From Polaromonas jejuensis NBRC 106434 (GTDB lineage Bacteria; Pseudomonadota; Gammaproteobacteria; Burkholderiales; Burkholderiaceae_C): a stretch of 64,000 nt of DNA. Below are positions 29,254 through 38,001 of the stretch, in pieces. Made by a program: the position numbers and the translations under genes. The stretch lies in the NCBI RefSeq assembly GCF_001598235.1, contig NZ_BCYO01000005.1, positions 62,001 through 126,000 of the forward strand, read 5' to 3'. Numbering within the stretch: the stretch's first letter is position 1; every line of letters starts with the position of its first letter. The notes below the pieces were generated by a model. It was given only the letters and a program-made list of their open reading frames with translations. It was not told the DNA's origin and searched no databases.

Positions 29254-29297
29254 GCTCTCCAGCCCTTGCCAGTCGGGTGCATATTGCTATAGATACA
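29254..29297 (-). repeat. Family A palindromic repeat, inverted
   Basis: Plus strand reads CTCTCCAGCCCTTGCCAGTC, then GGGTGCATATTGCTATAGAT: the complement of the ACAAGGGCTGGAG tail followed by a degraded core. It lies upstream of the ParB-like gene. Confidence 0.65.
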
Positions 29298-29380
29298 GGA
29301 GCATTTCTGCTTTTGCAGTCGCGTAACTCTTGCAGAATGGCGCCCCTGCTGTTATTGCCTACCCGCCTAATGAACTCACC

Positions 29381-30184
29381 ATGAACATCACGGTCAACGA
29401 AGAACTGCTTGCCTACATCGATCCGCTAACCCCTGAAGAACACGAATCCCTGGAGCGCAGCCTGCTCGCCGAAGGCTGCCGCGATGCCCTGGTGCTGTGG
29501 GGCGAGGTGCTGGTGGACGGGCATAACCGCTATGGCATTTGCAGCAAGCACGGCATTCCCTTCAATACCGTGCAGAACAGCCTGTTCAAGACCATTGACG
29601 ACGTCCACCTGTGGATGATCGAGCAGCACCTGGGCCGCCGCAGCGTGTCGGATTTCCAGCGCGGCGTGCTGGCCTTGCGCAAGAAGGATATTCTGGCCGC
29701 CCGTGAACAGGCCGCGCCGGATGTGGCACCGGCGCCTCACGACGGATCGCCCCCCTGGGACGAGGCCGACCCCGGCGACGCCTCGACGGCCTCAGTGCCC
29801 GTGACGGCGGTGGCGGCCGAGCCGGTGCTGACCCGTGAAGCGCTGGCCAAGGCGGCGCGCATCAGCAGCAACACCATCAGCCAGATTGAAAAAATCCAGA
29901 AGTCGGCCGCGCCCGAGCTGGTGGCGGCGGTGAAGTCGGGCACGATTTCCATCAACGCCGCGGCCACCGTCGCCACGCTGCCGGTGGAAGAACAAGTGGC
30001 GGCCGTCGCCGGTGGTAAAAAAGAACTTCAGCAGGCCGCACGGCAAGTACGCGCCGCCAAGGCCGTGGCACGCACCGAGCCCGACACGCCCGAGGGCGTG
30101 ATCGCCCGGCTCAAGCAAACCATTGCCGAACTCAGCGCGGAGAACGCGGCGCTCAAGGCCAAGCTGGCTGAGCTGACTTCCTGA
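29381..30184 (+). CDS. ParB-like plasmid replication/partition-related protein
   Basis: 267 residues from ATG 29381. The N-terminal ParB-nuclease-like segment has CRDALVLWGEVLVDGHNRYGICSKHGI (about 30-58), then an acidic Pro/Ala linker, a helix-turn-helix-like stretch TREALAKAARISSNTISQIEKIQK, and a Leu-periodic coiled coil at the C-terminus (VIARLKQTIAELSAENAALKAKL). No ParA neighbour, so a role in chromosome partition is unlikely; such stand-alone proteins are common on plasmids and genomic islands. Confidence 0.75.
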   Translation: MNITVNEELLAYIDPLTPEEHESLERSLLAEGCRDALVLWGEVLVDGHNRYGICSKHGIPFNTVQNSLFKTIDDVHLWMIEQHLGRRSVSDFQRGVLALRKKDILAAREQAAPDVAPAPHDGSPPWDEADPGDASTASVPVTAVAAEPVLTREALAKAARISSNTISQIEKIQKSAAPELVAAVKSGTISINAAATVATLPVEEQVAAVAGGKKELQQAARQVRAAKAVARTEPDTPEGVIARLKQTIAELSAENAALKAKLAELTS

Positions 30185-30487
30185 TTGGGCTGGGGCTGAA
30201 CGCTGTGGTCGGTTTACAGCCATGTTGTCGGGCTGGTGGTTGAAGGGCCACCATAAAACGGGCCGCCATGATCGGCCTCCAACGCTGCGGCTATCGCCAA
30301 AGTACGACGGATGCATTGAACAAAGGTGGGTGGCGCTGTTGTGCGGATGTGCCCGGGCTCAATGCTAATTTCTTGAATGTCTGTAATGCCGCGCTGAACC
30401 GGTCGTTGACATTGGCGATTTCCCCTGTCGGATTCGGCCAGGAGCGGAACTTGAACGATGACCGCTTTGAGGGTGCAATTCAACGCT
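30185..30487. other. Intergenic region, nothing recognised
   Basis: About 300 bases between the ParB-like gene and the convergent LysR gene. A 76-codon plus-strand frame (30268-30498) has no family character or ribosome site and is not called. Confidence 0.45.
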
Positions 30488-31432
30488 TCATCGGCTAAGG
30501 TCAACCTGCCGGGCCAAATCGCGGGCACAGTCAATGAACAATGACGCGACTGGGCTTAGGGTGCGGTCTTTCAGCGTAACGATGGATGTTGCAATCTCCC
30601 ATCGCGGCAACACGATGGACAGCACCTTGATCGGCAGATGAGCCACGCCGAAGGCGAGAAGGGAGTCCGGCATGACCGTTACGAAACGCGCGGTCGCCAG
30701 CAGGCTCAAGCGTGAGTTTAGGGAACCAGTCAACACCCTGCTGTGCGGCAGCTCGGCGCCTATCGCTTGAAAGGCTTGAACCATTGGTGACGCGGGCTCG
30801 GCCTCGCTTTGGGAGAGCACCCATGGTTCCTGCGCCAGGTCAGCGAGCGTGACCTTGCGTCGCCTGGCCCATGGGCTGTTGCTGCCCACCACCACCTTCA
30901 GGCGCTCGTGCCACAGCGGTTCGACGTTGAAGTCGGCCGGGGGCGTGGCGGCGTAGGGGCGAACAATGACGAGCTCGCCGATGCGTTCGCGAAGAAAGTG
31001 GTCGTGCAGCGCCGGCGTGTAAGCGGACTCCATTCGGAACGAAATTCGCGGATAGCGCCTCGTCAGGCGATCGATCGCCGCCGACACCAGGCCGGCAGCC
31101 ACCGTTTCCGAGCAGCCCAGGCGCAGTTCACCCGCGCCGGGGTCCGCGAGGAACTCGATTTCCCTTGCGCTCTGCTCGAGTTCGTCGAAGATGGCCACCC
31201 CGCGCCGCATCACGGCCCGGCCGTAGAGCGTCGGGGTCACACCTTGGGGGCTTCGATCGAACAGCGGCACGCCAAGCGCGGCTTCGAGGTCGGCGATCGC
31301 CTTGGACACGGCGGGCTGCGACATGTGCAGCAGTTCAGCCGCCTTGCGCATGCTGCCCTCACGCGCCACGACCATCAGCGCATCCAGGTCGCGCAGCTTC
31401 AACCGTCGTTTCAGTTTCTCCGCCAGACGCAT
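30488..31432 (-). CDS. LysR-family transcriptional regulator
   Basis: 314 residues. N-terminal LysR helix-turn-helix (about 12-70): LDALMVVAREGSMRKAAELLHMSQPAVSKAIADLEAALGVPLFDRS, then a two-lobe effector domain. It is of the GbpR/CbbR-like group often paired with Bug receptors. Divergent from the tctC-like gene at 31560 with a 127-base spacer, so it probably controls that receptor. Confidence 0.92.
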   Translation of the reverse strand: MRLAEKLKRRLKLRDLDALMVVAREGSMRKAAELLHMSQPAVSKAIADLEAALGVPLFDRSPQGVTPTLYGRAVMRRGVAIFDELEQSAREIEFLADPGAGELRLGCSETVAAGLVSAAIDRLTRRYPRISFRMESAYTPALHDHFLRERIGELVIVRPYAATPPADFNVEPLWHERLKVVVGSNSPWARRRKVTLADLAQEPWVLSQSEAEPASPMVQAFQAIGAELPHSRVLTGSLNSRLSLLATARFVTVMPDSLLAFGVAHLPIKVLSIVLPRWEIATSIVTLKDRTLSPVASLFIDCARDLARQVDLSR

Positions 31433-31559
31433 GCCGCCCCCTATTCAGAATGCTGTTCACGCTATCCGAAAATCGAACTTGTCGATTATCACGCCAAGGT
31501 CTACGCTGTGATCAACGTGCTGCCCGGTTGGCGCACGGGACAACCTGGAGGACAACACC

Positions 31560-32561
31560 ATGGATGCCAGCAATTCGCGCCGCGGTTTCATGCTTCGCAC
31601 GATCGGCGCCGCTTTCGTTGCCTCGGTTGGTTCGCCCCTGGGGGCGCTGGCACAGGGCAAGCCGGAACTGGTGAAGATCCTCTGCGGCTACCCCGCCGGC
31701 GGGTCCGTCGACGTGGTGTCAAGAAAACTGGCGGAACGCCTGGCTGGAAGCTACGGCAAAGCCTCGCTGGTGGACAACCGTCCGGGCGCCGCCGGCAGGC
31801 TGGCGGTAGAGACCTTGAAGACGTCGCCCGCCGATGGGTCGGTGCTGCTCGTGACGCCGGGCTCGATCGTCACCATGTACCCCCACATCTACAAGCAACT
31901 GTCGTACGACGTGTTCCACGACCTGGAGCCCGTATCGGTCGTGGCCCAGACCGCTTTCGCCCTCGCAGTGGGCCCCGCGGTGCCGCAAAGTGTGCGCACG
32001 TTGAGTGAGTTTCTCGGCTGGTGCCGGGCGAATCCCGGGTCGGCAAGCTGCGGCAACCCCGGTGCCGGGTCGCTCCCGCACTTCATGGCGCTGCTGCTGG
32101 CGCGCGAATCGGGGCTGACGCTGATCCATGTTCCGTACCGGGGCGGACAGCAAGCGATGCTCGCGCTGGCAGGTGGGCAGGTGGCGTCGGCGCTCGCCAC
32201 CGAAAGTTCGGTGCTCGCGCTGGTCCAGGCGGGCAGGCTGAGGGCTTTGGCCACGTCCGGCGCCGAACGCTCGGCGTTCCTGCCGGACGTGCCGACCTTC
32301 AGCGAACAAGGGTATAAGCCGCTCGCGCAGCGGGAGTGGTTCGGGGCCTTCATGCCAAGGAATACGCCCACGCAGCAGGTGGCTGCCGCTGCAGAGGCCC
32401 TTGGCGCGGCGCTCAAGGAACCTGACACGCAGGAGGCCTGGCGGAAACTGGGGCTCAGTGCGGAGAGCTCGACGCCTGTCCAATTGCAGCGCGCCTTGCG
32501 CACAGAGTTCGATTTCTGGGGACCCATCATCCGCGCCAGCGGCTTCACGCCCGAGGCGTGA
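31560..32561 (+). CDS. Bug-family (TctC) periplasmic solute receptor
   Basis: 333 residues. The N-terminus SRRGFMLRTIGAAFVASVG suggests a Tat-type signal, cleaved near ALA. Bug features: KILCGYPAGGSVDVVSRKLAERL, VDNRPGAAGRLAVE, NPGAGSLPHFMALLLARESG and VPYRGGQQAMLALAGGQV. Ligand unknown, probably a carboxylate; no TctAB permease is nearby. Control by the divergent LysR gene is likely. Confidence 0.9.
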   Translation: MDASNSRRGFMLRTIGAAFVASVGSPLGALAQGKPELVKILCGYPAGGSVDVVSRKLAERLAGSYGKASLVDNRPGAAGRLAVETLKTSPADGSVLLVTPGSIVTMYPHIYKQLSYDVFHDLEPVSVVAQTAFALAVGPAVPQSVRTLSEFLGWCRANPGSASCGNPGAGSLPHFMALLLARESGLTLIHVPYRGGQQAMLALAGGQVASALATESSVLALVQAGRLRALATSGAERSAFLPDVPTFSEQGYKPLAQREWFGAFMPRNTPTQQVAAAAEALGAALKEPDTQEAWRKLGLSAESSTPVQLQRALRTEFDFWGPIIRASGFTPEA

Positions 32562-32587
32562 GCCGCGGCTCCCGGATTCCTCCCTCG

Positions 32588-32664
32588 AGGTTTGTTCGAC
32601 ACCTGCCTCCATTCAGGGGCATCACGTCATTGGTGTGTCGCGCGGGCAGGTGTCGAACAAACCT
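32588..32664. repeat. 20-bp perfect inverted repeat with 37-base spacer
   Basis: Arms AGGTTTGTTCGACACCTGCC at 32588-32607 and its exact complement at 32645-32664. It lies between tctC and the convergent psuG. The long spacer and lack of a T run make an intrinsic terminator unlikely; it could be paired ends of a lost element. Confidence 0.75.
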
Positions 32665-32829
32665 AAACGTTGGCTGCCCGTTGATCGGAAACCTTGAATG
32701 ACCAGAGTCAGTTTTTTGTGGCCGAACGACGCCAATCCCTTGATGGACAGCATTGCAGTGCGAAACCGGACTTTCAGTCTTCGGTCGGAGAAGTGCAACT
32801 GTGGGCCAGGCGCATAGGTGATCGGGCGG

Positions 32830-33777
32830 CTACGCTGCGCCCGCTCCACGCCCCGCCTGTGCCAACGCCAGGGCCAGTCTTGCCCCCACCTCGGCGTTGT
32901 GTTTCACGAGCGCGATGTTGGTCGCCAGGCTGCGTCCACCCGTCAGCGCCTTGATGCGGGCCAGCAGGAAAGGCGTCACGGCCTTGCCGGTGACTCCTTG
33001 CGCCTTGGCCTCGGCGAGCGCCTGCTGAGTCAGCGCGTCGATCTCCTCGCACGCCATCGCTGCCGCTTGCGGCACTGGCGTGCTCAGGACCACGCCGCCC
33101 GCGAGGCCCAAGTCCCACTTGGTGCGGATGAAGCGTGCCTGCGCCGCCGCGTCGTCCAGCCTGAAGTCCGCGCGAAAGCCACTGTCGCGCGTGTAGAACG
33201 CGGCGAAGTTGTCCTGCTCGCAACTGAGCACCGGCACGCCGTGCGTTTCCAGGTATTCCAGTGTGAGCGCTATGTCCAGGATCGACTTTGCACCGGCACA
33301 GACCACCGCTACCGAGGTCTTCGCCAGTTCCTGCAGGTCAGCCGAGATGTCAAAGGTCTCCTGCGCGCCGCGGTGCACGCCGCCAATGCCGCCGGTGACG
33401 AAGACCTCGATGCCGGCCAGCGCGGCACAGATCATCGTGCCGGCCACTGTGGTGGCGCCGAGTCCGCCGCCGGCCAGCACGGCCGGCAGGTCGCGGCGGC
33501 TGACCTTGTAGACCTGGTCCGAGCGGCCTAGTAGCTCCAGCTCGTCATCTGAAAGGCCGATGCGGATTCGCCCGCCCATCAGCGCGATGATGGCGGGCTC
33601 GGCCCCCAGGTCGCGGATGATGGCCTCCACTTCGCGCGCGGTGCGAACGTTCTCCGGGTAGGGCATGCCATGAGCGATGATGGTTGATTCCAGCGCCACG
33701 AGCGGGCGGCCGGCGGCCTGTGCAGCGGCCACGGGCGCGCTGCGGATCAACCAGGAGTGGGCAAGGTCGGCAACCAT
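32830..33777 (-). CDS. psuG: Pseudouridine-5'-phosphate glycosidase
   Basis: 315 residues from ATG 33777 (GTG 33804 would add nine). Family hallmarks: [60 protein letters not shown] and [16 protein letters not shown]. It splits pseudouridine 5'-phosphate to uracil and ribose 5-phosphate (reversibly). The usual partner kinase psuK is not adjacent. Isolated between two intergenic spacers. Confidence 0.93.
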   Translation of the reverse strand: MVADLAHSWLIRSAPVAAAQAAGRPLVALESTIIAHGMPYPENVRTAREVEAIIRDLGAEPAIIALMGGRIRIGLSDDELELLGRSDQVYKVSRRDLPAVLAGGGLGATTVAGTMICAALAGIEVFVTGGIGGVHRGAQETFDISADLQELAKTSVAVVCAGAKSILDIALTLEYLETHGVPVLSCEQDNFAAFYTRDSGFRADFRLDDAAAQARFIRTKWDLGLAGGVVLSTPVPQAAAMACEEIDALTQQALAEAKAQGVTGKAVTPFLLARIKALTGGRSLATNIALVKHNAEVGARLALALAQAGRGAGAA

Positions 33778-33951
33778 GGCTATGCTTTCAACGGTGTGGT
33801 TCACCTAAGTGTGCAGCAAAAGGCGGGTCTATGGTTTGCTGTGCAAGCGCGGGACGCCGTTCAAGGCGCCAATGGTGCAGCGAGCGCGCTCAACTTCGGG
33901 AGCCGGCTCGCGCTAAAAGCCAACCGTCGGCCCCGTCTTGCGGCGCCAACC

Positions 33952-34731
33952 CTAAGCCACTGCCGACGAGCCTGCGCGCTCTTGCGAGAACAAGCGCAGC
34001 GCGAATCGCCCGGCGCCGGTGTCCCGCAGGAGCAGGGCCTCCTCGCGCATCGCAGCGGGCACTTCCTCGAGCGCGGGGTAGGCTGCGCGGCAGCCTGCGG
34101 GAAACAGCACAGGTGCGGCGAGCGCTGCAAATGTCAGGTCTGCGGCAGTGAAGCGTTCGCCGACCAGAAACGGGCGCCCGTCGTTCAGCCATTCGTCGAC
34201 TTCCTGGAAGATACCGTGCACGCGCTCGATGGAGCGACGTGCACTCTCCGGCGTGATCCTGAGCGCCGCACGGACGATGCGGAGCACGATCGGCATGCCG
34301 ACCGGCAGCAAGCCCGCCTCGAACCACGGTACGCCGCGCGTCATCACTTGACGAAGCAGGCGACTTTCCGGCAGTAACTGAGCATAGGCCCAGCGCCTCG
34401 TGTGCGGGCCGAGCTCGTCGTCGAAGCGCTCCTCGAGTGCTTCGACCGCACATCGCAGTGCGGAATCGCGCGGGTACAGCAGGTCGCCGCCGCAGACGGC
34501 ATCCGCGTGCACCAGGATGTCGGTGGAGTCAACGAAACGACTGGCTCCATGCACCAGCACCGGCACGCTGCGACCGCCGTTGCGGGTCGTTGCAAACCGG
34601 TGTAGGAGAGGTGCGTGCGGCTCTTCGCGATACGGCAGCGAGAGCCAGTCGAGTGCCCACCGCGCCTTCTCGCTGTAGTGGCTGTGCGGCATCGTTATCA
34701 GGACGGGGAGAGTGGCGCTGCTGTGGGTCAT
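33952..34731 (-). CDS. Glutathione S-transferase family protein
   Basis: 259 residues from ATG 34731. N-terminal thioredoxin fold LPVLITMPHSHYSEKARWALDWL with the SHYSEKARW active-site region; the C-terminal helical domain contains FLVGERFTAADLTFAALAAPVL, a typical GST segment. Function unknown; not in an operon with psuG. Confidence 0.8.
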   Translation of the reverse strand: MTHSSATLPVLITMPHSHYSEKARWALDWLSLPYREEPHAPLLHRFATTRNGGRSVPVLVHGASRFVDSTDILVHADAVCGGDLLYPRDSALRCAVEALEERFDDELGPHTRRWAYAQLLPESRLLRQVMTRGVPWFEAGLLPVGMPIVLRIVRAALRITPESARRSIERVHGIFQEVDEWLNDGRPFLVGERFTAADLTFAALAAPVLFPAGCRAAYPALEEVPAAMREEALLLRDTGAGRFALRLFSQERAGSSAVA

Positions 34732-35142
34732 CGGGATGAGCCTCGGTCGTCGCTGCCTTGCGCGTAGGTTCGAGAGCCAGTATGCCACTCGGAAGTCGGG
34801 GCAACAGGTGGACTGGATCGAACCAATTGCTGACGGGGACGCTGCCCAAGGTGAGAACGGAGATGAGTCAGCAGGTTTTGGTCTGCAACAGCAAGCGAGC
34901 GATCAGGCTCCTCGGTACGCAAAAACGGATTCGGGCAGTCGGTGTCTAGGGCGCAGGTGCCTAGGCCAGCTCATGACAGAACGATTCGGCGGGTCAAGCT
35001 CGCAGAGCGCCGGCGTCGTGCACGGCGCGCCATCGCGTACTCACTCAGCGTCCGCTATTTGTGGTGACCGAGCGTCGCTGAATGGCCGCCTTGGGCCCCT
35101 TGCCGATGCGGCAAAGCGGTCGCTCAAATGAGCGCCACAGGT
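34732..35142. other. Intergenic region, no gene recognised
   Basis: About 410 bases between two minus-strand genes. Overlapping plus-strand frames (34712-35131) look like shadows: no ribosome site, no domain. No repeat family member seen. Confidence 0.45.
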
Positions 35143-36213
35143 TTAGCGAGGCGCCCCTGTTGCAGCCATCAGGCTCATGCCAAGCGCATTGCCCGCTTTG
35201 TCCTTGACCGAGGAGATCGCTTTGAATGCCGAGGCTTGCACCCGATCCGGAAGTCGCACAAAGTTGTTGGCCTGGACCAGCGCGTCGCCATTGACAAAGG
35301 CCCAAACGAAGAACTTGAGCACGCGCAGCGCTTGCTCAGGCTGATCTGCAATTTTGGGCACAACAACGAAGGTGCCCATTGTGATCGGCCAAGAGCCTTT
35401 GCCGGCCTGGTTGGTGAGGGTGCCTGTAAACAATCCCTTGCTGACCCATTCGCTACCGGTAAGAGCACTGCGAAAGGCGAAGATCGACGGCTTTGTGAAT
35501 TCACCTTCCAGATTCTTCAGCTGGACGGTCACGAGCATGTTGTCTTTGACATAGCCGTAATCCACATAGCCAATCGCGCCCGTGGTTTCCTTGACGGCCT
35601 TGACAACCCCATCGCTGCCCTTGACCGCCAAAAAATTGGCCGGCCAATCGAAACTGGTCTTCACGCCATACTTAGACTTCCAGGTCGGGCTCAATTTGGC
35701 AAGATAGTCGGCAAAGTTGTAGGTCGTTCCCGATCCGTCGGCACGCACCACGACCTTGATGGGAGCGTCGGGCAGGGTATAGCCGGGATTCAGTTTCACG
35801 ATCTCGGGTGCGTTCCACTGCGTGATCTCGGCCAGGAAAATACGGGCGAGCACATCGCCCGTCAGGCGCAATTGACCATCGCCCACTTTAGGCAGGTTCA
35901 CCACCGGGGATATGCCGGTAATCGCAACCGGGAAAATGACGAGTCCATCCTTGGCCAATTCGGCCTCGCTTGGCGAAACGTCAGAGGCCCCGAAATGGGT
36001 CTCATGAGCGCGAATCTGTTTCAGGCCGGCGGACGATCCGATGGGCTCATAGGCCAGCCCTACGCCAGTCGCCTTTTGGTACGCCTGCGCCCAGCGCTGA
36101 TAGATCGGTGCGGCGGCCGAAGAGCCGGAACCGGTGATGGTTTGTGCATTCAAGACGCCGGCCTGCGCGCACAAAAGAAGGGCCGCAAAAACGGCAGACA
36201 AGGATTTTTTCAT
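35143..36213 (-). CDS. pstS: Phosphate ABC transporter substrate-binding protein PstS
   Basis: 356 residues from ATG 36213; signal peptide MKKSLSAVFAALLLCAQAGV. Phosphate-binding loops: ITGSGSSAAAPIYQRWAQAY, THFGASDVSPSEAEL, VRADGSGTTYNFADYL and ETTGAIGYVDYGYV. Binds periplasmic phosphate for PstCAB, whose genes are not here, so this is a lone receptor supplementing a transporter encoded elsewhere. No convincing PhoB box was found in the 500 bases upstream, unlike phoX. Confidence 0.92.
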   Translation of the reverse strand: MKKSLSAVFAALLLCAQAGVLNAQTITGSGSSAAAPIYQRWAQAYQKATGVGLAYEPIGSSAGLKQIRAHETHFGASDVSPSEAELAKDGLVIFPVAITGISPVVNLPKVGDGQLRLTGDVLARIFLAEITQWNAPEIVKLNPGYTLPDAPIKVVVRADGSGTTYNFADYLAKLSPTWKSKYGVKTSFDWPANFLAVKGSDGVVKAVKETTGAIGYVDYGYVKDNMLVTVQLKNLEGEFTKPSIFAFRSALTGSEWVSKGLFTGTLTNQAGKGSWPITMGTFVVVPKIADQPEQALRVLKFFVWAFVNGDALVQANNFVRLPDRVQASAFKAISSVKDKAGNALGMSLMAATGAPR

Positions 36214-36740
36214 ATTTCCAAAAACAATGGTGGAGACATCAACGCTGGTCAGCGGGACAACCGATGAAGTTGACGTGCATCGCGAACTGTGACTGTGCCG
36301 CCTATGTCGACGACACGATCGCTCAACCGGTAATTGTGGCATGGGATGACAATCAAGCCCGGTTTTGCACACCTTGCGGCTCAACGCTTCGGTCCTCAGG
36401 GAGCAGGATGAGAACTCTCAATGGCCGCGTTCGCGGCGCCCCACAGACAGGGGCTCCAAGTGGAGACCGTGGATGCCGAGAACGGCGGCATTGACGGATA
36501 TCAAACCGGACCGTCCGTGAAGAAGGGTCCTGGCCGTTGGCGACCGGACGATATTCCACCGCCACAGGCCGGTATCAGTCTCAATCCACCACATACTGAA
36601 CAGGCGTTCTGCGCGGCCCGCGCAGTGCAGCAAAACTGTAATTCAGGTCACATTACCTGTTTGAGCATGTGATCCAGACCAGACCATGGTCAAATCCCGG
36701 AAAATTGATAGGAATTCGCGTCAATTGAAAAACGATACCC
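36214..36740. other. Intergenic region upstream of pstS
   Basis: About 530 bases with no convincing gene. The one structured site is CAGGT-CACATT-ACCTG at 36644-36659, a perfect 5-bp inverted repeat of unknown role. Several short frames at 36350-36670 on both strands overlap each other and lack domain character. Confidence 0.45.
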
Positions 36741-36895
36741 ATGAACGAAGCGATTCAATTTCCTCCTCTGCCCGACCGTCTATCCATTGACCCGGGAAGT
36801 CCCTATCACGTCGCTTCTGTGTTCGAACATAACGTTGGTTTTCGATTCCGCTGATGATCAATTTGAAGGGCAAGGTCGAAGCGCTTTATCGATAA
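36741..36895 (+). pseudogene. DUF3297 gene with internal deletion
   Basis: From ATG 36741 the frame reads NEAIQFPPLPDRLSIDPGSP, YHVASVFEHNVGFRF and stops at 36852-36854 after 37 codons. Immediately after, in another frame, comes INLKGKVEALYR and TAA (36893-36895). Intact DUF3297 proteins (about 80 residues) have the same start and end (IKLKGPVEAFYK) joined by about 30 residues that are missing here. A deletion with frameshift is the simplest reading. Confidence 0.7.
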
Positions 36896-36967
36896 GTGAC
36901 TTCCATTCGCCATGGCCTGAATGAGAGATGAAAAAATTCATGTCACATCTTCACAGGGAGGGTTTCC

Positions 36968-37927
36968 ATGAATACTGACCCCCACCAAGCCGAAGGGCTG
37001 GTCCTTCAGGGACTGGAGCCGATTGTCACGGGCGCGCTGCATCGTTTTCGCGCACTGCTTCCGGGTGACGTTCAGCTGGCCGTGGAATTGTTCTGCGAGG
37101 ATCCTCGCGTGCGCGCCGATGCCGATCAGCTGGGGCATGCATTGCTGAGTGTTTTCATCATTGCGTGGCAATCCATGGTGGGCGTTGCCAAGCATGTGGT
37201 GGTGTCATTCAGCGAAGTCCTGCTTGACGACAGCGGGCTCAACCCCGATGCAGGCAAATTGCAGGGCGGACTCCCGCCCAAGCGCTACGGATGGCTGTCT
37301 GTCAGCAACAGCAGCCGGGAGGAACCCGGTGCCTTCCATGAACTGCTCCCTGCGCCGACCCTGATGGATGACAAGCCCGCCAGTGCGCGACGGCTGCATC
37401 TGGTCGAAGTACGCGACATCATTGCGAAGCACCAGGGCATGATCTCCGTGCTGGCTGAACCAGGTCGGGGAACTGCTTTTGAAATTTACCTTCCCACCGT
37501 GCTATCGATGGAAACCCCGGCCGTCAGCCTGGCGGGCGCCGATATCAAGCACATCGTCTATGTCGACGACTACGAAGCCATGCGGGAGCTCATCAGCGAG
37601 ACGCTGCCCGATGCCGGCTTTCGCGTGACCTGTTATGAAAGCGGAAAAGCCGCCCTGGCGGCCATTCAGGCCGATCCTTCCGGATGCGATGCGTTGATCA
37701 CCGACTACCGGCTGCAAGGCTATTCAGGCATCGAACTGCTCATTCAAATAAAGCGGATATGCCCAGACCTGCCGGTCATCATCATTTCGGGCTACGTGGA
37801 CGAAGCGCTCAGAGCCAAGGCCCATGAGCATGGGGCCTTGCTGGTCATCAGCAAGTCCCGCGACGTCAGCGAACTCTACATCGCGCTACGCAAGCTACTT
37901 TCGCGCAAGCCAAATCGGGGGCGATAG
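36968..37927 (+). CDS. Degenerate histidine-kinase ATPase domain fused to a receiver domain
   Basis: 319 residues. Residues 15-180 follow the HATPase layout (DADQLGHALLSVFIIAWQSM in the N-box place, VRDIIAKHQGMISVLAEPGRGTAFEIYLP at the end), but the N-box Asn and the G1 glycines are absent and there is no phospho-His domain. Residues 193-310 are a complete receiver: YVDDYEAM (acidic pair), ALITDYRLQGYSG (phospho-Asp), IIISGYVDE and VISKSRD (Lys). Probably a signalling protein whose receiver is phosphorylated by another kinase. Start ATG 36968 with GGGAGG upstream. Confidence 0.78.
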   Translation: MNTDPHQAEGLVLQGLEPIVTGALHRFRALLPGDVQLAVELFCEDPRVRADADQLGHALLSVFIIAWQSMVGVAKHVVVSFSEVLLDDSGLNPDAGKLQGGLPPKRYGWLSVSNSSREEPGAFHELLPAPTLMDDKPASARRLHLVEVRDIIAKHQGMISVLAEPGRGTAFEIYLPTVLSMETPAVSLAGADIKHIVYVDDYEAMRELISETLPDAGFRVTCYESGKAALAAIQADPSGCDALITDYRLQGYSGIELLIQIKRICPDLPVIIISGYVDEALRAKAHEHGALLVISKSRDVSELYIALRKLLSRKPNRGR

Positions 37928-38001
37928 TTGATAGTTGTCAGCAACTCGCTCCATCTGAATGGCGGCTTACAGTTGCGGATCCAACCGGTCGATGCAACGG
38001 C

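Noticed and set aside
36600..36672. Possible PhoB box upstream of pstS (CTGTAATTCAGGTCACATTA)
   Set aside because: Only one half resembles the CTGTCAT unit, the second unit does not match at 11-bp spacing, and it lies over 400 bases from the pstS start.
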